Shown here: piece by piece, positions 24,866-34,794 of the stretch
Numbering within the stretch: position 1 is the stretch's first letter
Layout: every line of letters starts with the position of its first letter
Assembly: GCA_014529385.2 (NCBI GenBank)
Contig: CM043960.1
Location: 24,114,396-24,178,395 of the forward strand
Direction of reading: 5' to 3'
Source of the DNA: Adiantum capillus-veneris
Lineage: Eukaryota > Streptophyta > Polypodiopsida > Polypodiales > Pteridaceae
DNA: 64,000 nucleotides
Made by a program: the position numbers and the translations under genes
The notes under the pieces: generated by a model
Told to the model about the DNA's origin: nothing
The model's database searches: none
Seen by the model: the letters and a program-made list of their open reading frames with translations, nothing else

Positions 24866-27600
24866 ATGTCTCAGAAGAGAAAGTCAAAGTCAGTTGATGC
24901 AACAGGCTCAACACCAAGTTCTTGGTATCTAGATTTTCACTTACCAAATGGTGGAAGTGATGAGAAAGTCCACTTGTTCTTTCAAGATAAAGAGCAATTG
25001 CCCTTCAAGAACTGTGGTATTGTCAAGGACATAAAGAAAGATTGTTCAGATCTTGAAATGTCTCCATGCATTGGAGTAAAACTACTCAATGGTGACTCCT
25101 ACTTGTTGGATCCTGTGGCATTTGCTCAAAAATTGATGAAGGTTGATTATGAAGGAGTGACAATGACAAAAGCAGGGTGGGTGGAGCTTCAAGACGACAC
25201 TCCAAGTGAGAACTTTATAGACTTATATATTGAGGGCTTTAAGAAAGTCAATCAATATTTAGGTAAATTGAGCAGCACAAAGAAGAATAAGAAGCGAAAG
25301 AATGAAGACACAGGTATAGTAAATCAATCTAAGACGCTCAAGGAGAGTCAGACTCCCTCACTTGGAGAAAATAGTGGAAATGTGGCGAAAGAAAATCTTT
25401 CAGTTATACCCTTACAGACTCAAGAAGCAGGAGATTCTAGTGGACTTGCAACCCTAACAGTTGGAACCCCCTCAGTGGCAGTGGTTGTGGACTCAGCATC
25501 CTTAGCTGTGTTGGACTCTATTATACAGCCCAAAGAAAAAGATCTTGATAAAGAAGTTGCCAAAACTTCTAAGAGTGGGCTAGATGGATACGTCGGAATT
25601 GACCACTATTTTAAATTTGGTGTACAATTTACCCAATTGATCCCAGTTGAGCAATGCAACCTTGCACCAGATGGCTATAGATGCAGACCATTGTCAGATG
25701 TATATGTGAAATATCTCTTGAAGCAATTTGCAAGGCACTCTAGGCCAATCTCCAGTGCAGCAGACTTGATGCCGTATAACCCAATTACAAAAATGCCTTT
25801 ACAAACAGCTGAAGTGCATGGAGACAAGCTATCAACATACCACTACTGGATTCTAGCTGGTTAGCATTCCATCATAGCGGCTAGAGCTTTTTTGCGTAAC
25901 AACAGCACTAAGTATGCTTTGAGAAAAGAGTTCTACAAGTTTAGAACTGCAAGGATAGTGGTAGACGCTCCGAAAGAGGTTGCTGTTCGAATTTCCAGAA
26001 TGGAGAACATGGAGAGAATAACAGCAATGAAACACCAGCCTTATGTGGAGGTCTTGAAGCATGGCCATAGTCAATGGCTTGCATATTCTAAACCAACAAA
26101 ACCCAAGGCAGGTGTTCCTGTCGGTCATCCGAGTCGAGCAGGTTGGGATGTAAGTTCCACTTCCCTATGCTTGTTTTTGTTACAAATATGTCTTGAAATA
26201 AAGTTAATTTTCTTTTCTTTATTTTGAAGGCCTTTGTAAATGTGGCGAACATCGTGTTCAACCATAAATCATTTGCCAACAAAGAAGCACACATGGTCAT
26301 GTACGATGATGAAATCTATGATCAGTGGATACACATCTTGGAGAAGCATCAGACATCAACTGCTCGTGGGAGACAACCAAGCATAACAACCTTTAGATGC
26401 CTAAATGGTTTAGAAGATAATGATGTCAAGCTACTACAACAAGAGCTGGCAGATGAGAAGATCTGCTTAGTGAAGCAACCAGGTCAAGCGGGCATGCTCG
26501 ACCTCACTGCACGTGCAATGGTCTTAAAGAAGACCAGGGTTTTTGAGCCTCAAATGTTGATGGCATTTAAAGAGATAGATCCATCAGCAATAGCAGTTAC
26601 TTCATGGGATCAATGTAAGTCTCATTATAACATTACAGATGAGATTTACAAATCTCTCTTCACGAGTTGTACGCAATGGCTAAATCTCCTACTACAAAAA
26701 GGAAAGGAGAAAGAGCCAATTCCTGAGATCACTAGGGGATATGTGCAGTGGATCATTGCACAAAAGAATGGGACTTCTAGTTTGGAATTCATTTTACCAT
26801 GGACAATCAAGTGTGTTGGAAAGAATCTGGAAGGCATTGAGTTTCTCTGCAGTGAGAATAGCTCTAAAATTCGTGTTGGTGTTTGCATCATAGACACAAC
26901 ACACAAAAGTCTTACATCTAGTGGTTGGAGTGCTGCCCAATTTGGTAAAGTAATTGATGGAGTATGTGGGGTAGCACATCAACCATTAGAGTTTTTAATT
27001 GCCGGCTTAGTCAAGTATCAGCATGCTACTTCCCTAGAGAAGGCAATTTCTGAAAAAGCTAAATGGTATGAAATGCACGTTCTACCTTTGAGCTCCTTAA
27101 TGGGATCAGAGACCATCCAAACATGTGCTCTTCGCGAAGTAATTTTCGGGGTTTGGGCATTTTTCAGTCAAGGAGAGCAGTACACCAACTACTCTAGTGT
27201 TAAAGAGTCATTGTTAGAGCCAATGCATACTCTCTGCATCAATGACGACGAGTATGATGCTGTGACCACGGCCAAATCCTTTTTTGTACGTCGTGCAATC
27301 AAATGCATCTGTCTCAAAGAAGATGATCAAGTGATAGACATCTTCTCATTAGGCCATGGGACTAAAGAGGCACTACAACAACAGAGAAAGGTGATATCAG
27401 TTGCATGTAGTAGTGATCAAATGACGCAATTGGAATCTCTTTGCCATTCCATAGTGGAAGAAGACCTTGATCTTAGAAGGTGGGCAGGTGTGGATAACAC
27501 AGAGAAAGTCAATGCCAAGGATTCAGAGGAAGAAGAAATTGAAGAACCATTGGATGCAAGTGCTGAGGCCATTCTAGAAATTCTACAGGAAACAGGTTAA
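24866..27600 (+). pseudogene. ParB-like domain protein, one intron, one in-frame TAG
   Basis: Exon 24866-26149 begins with ATG (MSQKRKSKSVD) four bases after an acceptor-like TTCTTTTTACAG. A phase-0 intron 26150-26229 (GTAAGT...TTTTGAAG) joins it to 26230-27600, 884 sense codons in all. TAG at 25862-25864 (codon 333) breaks the frame inside the key motif. Residues ~260-400 resemble the ParB/sulfiredoxin fold: an Ile-Pro-Val start, a helix, then YHYWILAG(stop)HSIIAARAFL, corresponding to the GxHRxxAA box, and later ISRMENMER. The first 160 residues and the last ~450 match no family I know; a Lys-rich stretch (KKNKKRKNE) is a likely nuclear signal, and the C-terminus is acidic. The function is unknown; DNA binding or nuclease activity is inferred from fold only. 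Otherwise well preserved. Confidence 0.55.
26150..26229 (+). other. 80-bp spliceosomal intron in the ParB-like gene
   Basis: The donor GTAAGT and acceptor TTTTGAAG, a pyrimidine/T-rich interior and phase-0 joining of two long in-register frames support an intron. Unspliced reading hits a stop near 26227. Confidence 0.75.
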
Positions 27601-27776
27601 GCTAGCTACCCATGATATTAGATTACTGATATTTAGATTATTATTGTTGTCATTTTATTTTATTTGTACCATCTCAAATCTACCCATGATGTTAAAAACA
27701 TTGATGTTTGGCTCGTTATTTTTCTCAATTTATTTTCTTTGAAAAAATGTGAACTTGTGAGTTTGAGTTTTTTCAC

Positions 27777-27782
27777 AATAAA
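27777..27782 (+). terminator. Candidate polyA signal AATAAA
   Basis: Canonical hexamer 177 bp after the stop of the ParB-like gene, in an AT-rich tail (27601-27900) with no other feature. Confidence 0.4.
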
Positions 27783-27899
27783 TGAATTAGACTTAAGTGT
27801 GTGATATTATATGGACATGTTTTGGTAAATAGAATTCTACATTTATATATGGTCATAAGATATATATTATGTAATACTTTAAAGTTAATTGATCATATG

Positions 27900-28500
27900 A
27901 GGTTTGGGAAGAATACACTATGACTTGAGGATCATAGAGTTCTTTGTAGACAAGACACCCTATGTCCCTAGGGCCATAGAATCCCCCCAAAAAAAATGGG
28001 ATACCCTAAAACCTTACAGATGTAGGGTGATTACACTAAGTCTCTAAAAGGGCACATAAGCATCTGGGTTACTCTATAGCCTTAGGCCCATAGGGTGTCA
28101 ACATAGAATCCCCCAAAAGAATTTGGCTACCCTACAATCTTACGGATATAGGGTGATTATATAGAGTCTTTAAAAGGGTACATAAGCATTTGGGCTAGTC
28201 TATAGCCTTAAGGCCATAGGGTGTCAACACAGCTATCCTACAATCTTATGTATATAGAGAGATTACATAAAGTCTCCAAACGGGCACATGAGTATTTGGG
28301 ATATTCTAGAAGGAAACATAAGTTATCCAAGAGAATTTGGGATACCCTAAGGCCTTAGGGCCATAGGGTGGTGACATAGAATCTCAGAGGGGCACTTAAA
28401 TCACCCCATGGATACAAATCACCTAGCTCTTATGGACACATCTTATAAAACATCACATGACACCCTATAACCTTTAGACCATAGGAAGGTTATTCTAGGT
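27900..28500. repeat. Palindrome array 4 (sparse)
   Basis: Degenerate units (CTATAGCCTTA(G/A)GGCCATAGGGTGTCAACA) spaced by 90-130 bp with GATATAGGGTGATTA interruptions. Confidence 0.7.
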
Positions 28501-29156
28501 CACCTAAAGACTCTTTAAGTGTTTCAAGAACATTTTTTGTTGGCCTTATATCTTGTGTCCATATCTAGGTGTCTATTGAGAATGAAATAAGCTAGAAAAA
28601 ACTAAAAAGTATTTAGTCCTCAAAAGTTCAAAATGAGAGTTTGAACAATTGATGTATGATCATTTTTTGTTGGGTGTAAGTCCTTCTATTGTGAATTGAT
28701 GGTGTAAGCGTTTGAAATAATCATCTTTGTATTGCAACTAACTAGATTAAACATATTCGCTATGAAATAATTATCTTTGTATTGAAACTAACTAGATTAA
28801 ACATATATTCAATATTTTTTGTAAATGCCAATTGATTGCTTAGATAGTAAACATCGAGTATAAATGGTTATTGAAGAATTTGTCCTTTGGATTATGTGAA
28901 GATTTATTTCTTTGATTGTAACAAGATTTTATTCAAAGATATAAAGTGCGAGTATTTTGTTCCAAACTATGATTTTGTTTCTCTTCTAGATGATGCAAAG
29001 AATTGGAATTTATATCTTGAATTTTTTTCAATAGAGGGAAGCTAGGACTAGTAGAATTTCTTAGCTTGTCATGTAGCAATCGGAACATTGTATCAAGGTT
29101 TATTGCAAAGAAATGATTGTATAATGTATAACCATTGTTTAAGTTTGTGAATTAGA
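28501..29156. other. AT-rich non-coding spacer
   Basis: Nothing recognisable apart from a short direct repeat (TAATCATCTTTGTATTG...AACTAACTAGATTAAACATAT) near 28718-28810. Confidence 0.5.
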
Positions 29157-29297
29157 AATAGAAGGAAATGCAAGTTCCAAAACATGTGCAATGCCATAAG
29201 GAGAATCCAACACAAATACTTTTGCCCCTCAGGATTTGTAAATCAAAGTGCATGGTGAGCCGGACCTTCCATCCACCAACAGATCAATGCATTTGTG
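29157..29297 (+). pseudogene. Fragment of the FCP1-like A gene
   Basis: About 140 bp resembling the reverse complement of roughly 9165-9305 at perhaps 85% identity by eye (ATGTGCAATGCCA...GGAGAATCCAACACAAAT; CTTCCATCCACCAAC). It lies just inside the right 2.0-kb inverted repeat, as the other duplicated fragment (11876) lies just inside the left one. Contains stops; not functional. Confidence 0.7.
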
Positions 29298-29444
29298 AAT
29301 TACAGTACTTGCAAATTTGATTTAAATGTTTGAATGTTATGATGATATTTGAAGGCAAAGACCCCTTCAACTGTGTGGCAAAGCAACAAATGTATGATGT
29401 ATGATAATGATTCAATTTTGTATATCATGTTGCATATTTATCGC
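29298..29444. other. Short AT-rich spacer inside the right inverted repeat
   Basis: Non-coding. It marks the right breakpoint of the inferred inversion. Confidence 0.4.
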
Positions 29445-31443
29445 AGTATTAACTTACACATTTTGCTAGCATAGAGGACACCCTATGGCCCTAGGACCAT
29501 AGAATGCCATCATATCCCATGTACAATTTCTCTTTTACCATAGAGGACATCTTATGGATCTAGGGTCATAAGACGCCAACATAGTGCATAAATGGCTTCT
29601 TATAAGTATACACGTAAACATAGTGCATAGAGGGAATTTTACTAGCATAAAGACCGCCCTATGGCCTTGGGACCATAGGGTGCCAACATAGAGCATAGAG
29701 GGTTTTTTATTAGAACCTTGTTGCCCTTGGGACACCATAGTGACATAAAGTGGTTTTTGTATATATAGTAGAGAATTCTCACACACATGATACCTTGGTC
29801 ACTATCTAGCCCTTGGACCATATGATAGTAGCATAGAGAACACCCTATAGCCCTAGAATTTCCTTCTATCCCTAGCGCCATACACTGCCAACATATAGTA
29901 TACATGGTTTCTTCATAGAGCAAACCTTTTAGCCCTACACTATAGAGTGTAAACCTAGACCTATAATGTATCATACTAGCATAGAAGGCACCCTATGACC
30001 CTGAGGCCAAAGAGTACCAATTTAGGGCATAAAGGGTCTTTTACTAAGTTGAAGGGCACCTTGTGGGCCTAGGCAGCACCCTATGGCCCCAGGGCCATAG
30101 GGTGTCAACATAGTCAAATGGGGTGTAAACTTAGAGCATAGAGGGTTTCTTACTATCATGGAGGACACCCTATGTCCTTAGTGCCATAGGGTGCAAACAT
30201 ATAGCATGGAGGGTTTCTTGCTAGCATAGAGAGCACCCTATGGCCTTGGGGCCATATGATTCCAACAAAGAGCATAAACGGTTTTTTGATAGCATAGAGG
30301 ATAGATTATTTCCCTGGGGCCATATGATACAAAAATAAAAGAGTCTTAAGAAGGGCACCTAGGCCACTAAATCACCATGGGGCCATAAGGTGGTCTTTAT
30401 GGGGAATGCTCCTAAAGGATTCCTTGGCTATCCTATGGCCTTTGGCTACCAACATAGAGTTTAGATGGTTTCTTACAAACATAGAGCTCACCTTGTGGCC
30501 TACAGTCTTTAGATTCTAATATAGAGTTCCAATGGTTTCATACTAGGCGTAAGGGGCCCCCTATGGCCTTGGGGCCATAGAGTGTCAATGTAGAGCGTAG
30601 AGGTTTCCTTTCTAACATAGAGAGCACCATGTGGCCTAGGAGCCATTTGATACACCCTATGGCCCGAGGGTTGTAGGTTGCCAATGTAGACAAGGTTTCT
30701 TAGTAGCATTATAAAGGGTACCTTGTGGCCCTCAAGTCTCCATAGGGTGCCAACATAGAGCGTAGAAGGTTTTTCTTACTAGCATAGAGGACATCCTATG
30801 GCCTTGGGGCCATTGGGTTTCAATATTGAGCATAAAGGATTTCATACTAGCATAGAGGCTACCTTGTGGCCCTAGTTCCATAGGGTGCAAACATAGAGAA
30901 TAGAGGATTTCTTACTATCATACAGGGTACCTTGTGCCCCTAGGTCCATAGGGTGCAAACATAGAGCATAGAGGATTTGTTACTAGCACAGAGGGCACCC
31001 TATGGCCCAAAGGCCATAGAGTGACAACATGTAGCATAAAGGGTTTCTTACTAGCATAAGAGGCAGACCTTGTGGCCCTCGGGTCATAGGGTTCCAACAT
31101 AAAGCATATATGGTTTCTTACTAGTGCTCATAGAGGGCATCTTGTGGCCCTATGACAACCCATGGCCTTAGAGCCGTAGGGTGACACATAAATAAAGTAC
31201 CATATGGCTTTGAATCCATATATCTATTTATATGCTGAGACCTCCCAACAATCCTAACCCTATGGCCTTGAGGCCATAACGAGACATATTTTGGATTATC
31301 TTAAAGTCATATAGATATCTACAAAGAGAACAGTATGGCCTGAAGGCCATAAGAAACTTAGTCAAGGAAATCATCCAATGCAAGAAGATCGTGGAAATAG
31401 AAAATGAGACTTCTGCTCTAGAGCTTAAAGGCATAAATGTTTC
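29445..31443. repeat. 2.0-kb inverted repeat, right copy (palindrome array)
   Basis: Inverse complement of 9841-11839 with scattered substitutions and small indels. The outer edge (AAACATTTATGCC on the minus strand) abuts copia leader at 31444. Confidence 0.85.
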
Positions 31444-32374
31444 TCCATTGGCTCTGGTGTACTAAAAAACAAACCAAAAAACAGCTCAAAAAACACTGTC
31501 TCTCTGACACTGTAAGCTGCGGGTAAACCTGTCCTGCACCTGTACTGTCTCTCACTATCCTGTAAGCATAGACTGCGACAATGCCTCAACGGCAGTAAAG
31601 CAAAGATGCATTCCCAACTGTCTAACTCACAATATATACATCCTAGCTGCCTATCTAAGGGTGCTCGAGGGATCGCTCCAAGACCTGTATCACCGAAAGG
31701 ATCTCAACATTCGAGAATCCTCCAGCTCATTAAAACCTCACTCGACCCTCAACAAAGGCCGTAGTAAATCTGACAATACATAGACTTCCCACAAAATCAT
31801 ACATCCACAAATTTCCCACTATATGCTGTAACCGCTGGGGCGGTTGTTTGCTATGTGACTCACAGCCAGCAAACCCTCAACATACATACATCATCTCTGA
31901 CAATACATCCCATGTGGAAGTACCGGCAATGTTAGGATGAAATCTGGAATATCAAGCAGCAAACACAAGCTACCTGATGAACTAGTGGATGTCGCCTACA
32001 GTCTGTGTGTAGATGCGCCCGTGTCGTATGTGACACGCCTCCAAGAACTGTGAGCCGTCCTTCGATGTGTAGACAGCCACAAATCAACACTCTATGAGTG
32101 CCGATATCCGCAGCACCTGCAGTCGTAGGCCGAAACCCCAAATTTGCAGATTCGGATCTGCACCCGCTGAGACCACGTAGTCGAAAATGGCCTGCACAGA
32201 ACTTTGTCAAAGCCGAACGGTGACCGAGATGACCTCGGAATGAAATTCGGAGAACATCGAGGCCTTCGGGCTCTCCCACAAGATTTGGGGCCGTGTCTTC
32301 ACCTGTCGAATCTCACTCCAATCTGAGTAGGTGACTCTGGCTACCTGCAAATGCTGCCCCGAGCCTCGATCTGA
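31444..32374 (-). other. Copia 5' leader
   Basis: About 0.93 kb of non-coding sequence between the copia primer site and the inverted repeat. GC content is higher than in the neighbouring arrays. Its continuation is inferred at 12363-12507. Confidence 0.6.
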
Positions 32375-32386
32375 GCTCTGATACCA
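32375..32386 (-). promoter_or_regulatory. Copia primer binding site (tRNA-iMet)
   Basis: The minus strand reads TGGTATCAGAGC, two bases inside the LTR. It is complementary to the 3' end of plant initiator tRNA-Met, the standard copia primer. Confidence 0.85.
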
Positions 32387-32388
32387 GT

Positions 32389-32715
32389 TGAAGAAATACG
32401 AGCGAAAGTGTGAGAGAGAGTGCGAGAAGAGGAGCACGACGATATGGTGAACTCTCTCTACTGTCATGTGTAGAGCATAGTGAGTTCTTATTAGGTTTTT
32501 ACAAAAGAATATGTGCACATACCTGGCGGCCTGCCCACTTACCTGGGCGACCACATTGGGCTTTATACCCCGAGCATGACGATATGGTGAACTCTCTCTA
32601 CTGTCATGTGTAGAGCATAGTGAGTTCTTATTAGGTTTTTACAAAACAATATGTGTACATACCTGGCGGCCTGCCCACTTACCTGGGCGACCACATTGGG
32701 CTTTATACCCCAATA
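32389..32715 (-). repeat. Copia 5' LTR with 140-bp internal duplication
   Basis: Matches the 192-bp 3' LTR but contains a tandem duplication of 140 bp (32432-32571 repeated at 32572-32711). The copy at 1492-1683 has only one unit, so the duplication arose after insertion. The outer end reads CCCCAATA rather than CCCCAACA, a probable substitution. Confidence 0.8.
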
Positions 32716-32720
32716 AAGGT
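32716..32720. repeat. Target-site duplication AAGGT (copia, right)
   Basis: Same five bases as 1487-1491, directly outside the LTR. Confidence 0.75.
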
Positions 32721-32820
32721 CTCTTGGGATAGTTTCCTACGATGTTAAAATCCTTCTTCTTCGTCTCTGCGTCTCATTAGCAATCTCGACGTGAATTCTC
32801 TACTTTTAGACAGGGATTTT

Positions 32821-33974
32821 TGTAACATTTAATGGTTTAAAATAACTTAACGTAGTGAGCATTTCATTAAGAGCAAGTTCCTACGGAGCATAGAAGAGTG
32901 CTTGGTTAGAGATAACAACATTAGCATAACACCTAATTAGTTTGGCATAACAATACTTGAACCCCTCCATTAGGCATTTGTATTATAGCTTCTCCATTAA
33001 GAGAGACTTTGTACAATACAATTCTTTGTGTTCCTTGGTAAAAACTCGTTGGTGCAATGAAGGTGGAAGCTTCATGCATCAAACTTACACGTGATAACAC
33101 ATAACATTAATTCCCTCACGGTCTCAGACCCAAGACCTCACACACCTTCAAAGATGGTGAGAGCTAGTGGGGTATGAGAGTAGATCTAGAGGAAGGAGTA
33201 TCCTTACGACAAAGAAGTATTTCTCCTCACATAATCACTCATAATAGCTTAGTAATTAGCATGGTAGAGGAGATGAACATGCATTGGATCTTGTCTCTTG
33301 GTTGGATTTTCATCACAAGCCAAGAGTTTGTTGGTATAGGCATCCCTTCTCACAATCTTGGAGTAGATGAAGAGCTTTCCATTAAAGCTTGAGAAGGATA
33401 TAGACTTTCTTTGCTTCACACATGAGCTTGTGTGAGTGTGTGTGGAATAATTCCTTCACAAATCAGCCCTCTCTCTCATCTTGGTCGACCCCTGTTGCAA
33501 TTTACTCATGTTGGCTTCCTATTGGCCCTTGAAAAGCTTACCCAATAGCATTTGAGTAAGCTGTTTACTCTTGCTGTCTTATTATTGGCATGTGAAAAGT
33601 TTAGCCAATAGAATTTGAGAGGCCCAGTCAAGAGCCTTGTGACAAGTGTCCATCCTTTCTCCCTTTTTGTAAAAGCTCAGATAATTAATTTAATTATCTG
33701 AATTCCTATTGGACCTTTTAGTATTCTGGCCACTGGAGTTAAGCAAATTTATGGACTGCTTAATTCTCATTGGACCTTTTGACTGTCCAATAGTATTTTA
33801 GGGAGACTAATTCTTATTGGTTGTTTTTTTAAGCATTTATAAAATAAGAAATTTAGTTTACACTAGTTGAGCCCTCATTGGTCCACCTCTATGTCCATCC
33901 AATATGACTCAGGCAAGAATTGGGGGTTTTCCTGCATGCCTGACATGTGTCCTATTTGCTTTGTAGAAAGGTAA

Positions 33975-34069
<95 letters not shown>

Positions 34070-34443
34070 GTCTCTTTCCCATCTTGCTCACTCTTCTGTC
34101 CTTTCCCTGTAGCCACTTTGTTGACTTTAGTATTCAACACTTTAGTCACTAAGAGTAGTTCCCATGGCCTAGGACTTTTAGAGTAAAAATTTGGAACTTT
34201 AACCTTTGGAAGTTTTTAATGGACTTAAACCTAAGGGTCTTTTAAACTCCAATGGTGCACTTTGCTCTTAGCAGACAATCCCCATCTGGATCCCTATTTC
34301 CCCTCCTTTGGATCCCCTATTGAGACAGGTCTGGCAGCCTTTCCAATATCTAGCCTTTGCTCCCCTTGGTATCTCCGCATATTAAATGATCAGTTTAATA
34401 TGAGAAAATCATTTGGGAAAGTAGATATTAGGTTTTTATCATA
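32821..34443 (-). repeat. G1 3' LTR
   Basis: About 1.62 kb, aligned along its length with the G2 LTRs. It starts TGTAACATTTAATGG in the + direction; the inner terminus is mutated (TATCATA where G2 has TATGACA). It contains a (GT)n(GA)n run and a cluster of CCAAT boxes (33520-33905). Confidence 0.8.
33979..34066. repeat. (GT)n(GA)n compound microsatellite in the G1 LTR
   Basis: About 21 GT units then about 23 GA units. The other G1 LTR (41220-41245) has only a short remnant, so the expansion followed insertion. Confidence 0.95.
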
Positions 34444-34794
34444 TTACCTCTCTCTTGGTATCATAGTCGTCCTCGAGTATGAGGTAGAGAAGATAAAGCC
34501 TAATCATTAGTCCGTTTGCTAGCGGTTAGAGGATCCATATGTTACCCTACAACATCGTTCCAGAATGGATGACTGATCCATTTGGTGCTTGAGAGACTTA
34601 GCTGCCACAAGCATGTCTGTGCATTAGTCCGTATCAATCTTTCATAGTAGAGTGACAAGCTCTACTTGGTGTTTGGGAGACGTCGTCACCACAAACATGA
34701 TCCTAAGCATGCATACTTCTTAACATTTGTGCACAATAAAGAAAAAGAGAGTCTTATAAGACAAAAACATTGATCATTTAAAACATATTTACAT

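Larger units (their letters stand above)
13140..29444. mobile_element. Large DNA element T, right arm (DUF7869 and ParB-like arm)
   Basis: Begins at terminal repeat AACACCATTTTAGAT next to copia gag, with AAAA at 13136-13139 as the candidate target duplication (TTTT at 5123-5126 is its complement). It holds tandem subterminal repeats, a transposase-like gene, palindrome arrays and a ParB-like gene, and ends at the inner edge of the right 2.0-kb inverted repeat. It is about 16.3 kb and is inferred to be inverted relative to the left arm. Confidence 0.65.
1487..32720 (-). mobile_element. Ty1/copia retrotransposon shell with nested DNA element
   Basis: A single copia insertion is inferred because the outermost LTRs are flanked by the same 5-bp sequence AAGGT (1487-1491 and 32716-32720), as copia integrase produces. 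On the minus strand the order is 5' LTR (32715-32389), primer site (32386-32375), leader (32374-31444), then foreign DNA, then pol (5126-1773) and 3' LTR (1683-1492). The missing gag and the rest of the leader lie at 12361-13139 in the opposite orientation. The copia-derived parts add up to roughly 5.5 kb, a normal full-length size; the remaining ~25.7 kb is nested DNA. Copia identity rests on integrase-before-RT order and family motifs. Confidence 0.85.

Noticed and set aside
25853-26128. Minus-strand open frame opposite the ParB-like gene
   Set aside because: Antisense shadow of a long spliced plus-strand frame; no motif.
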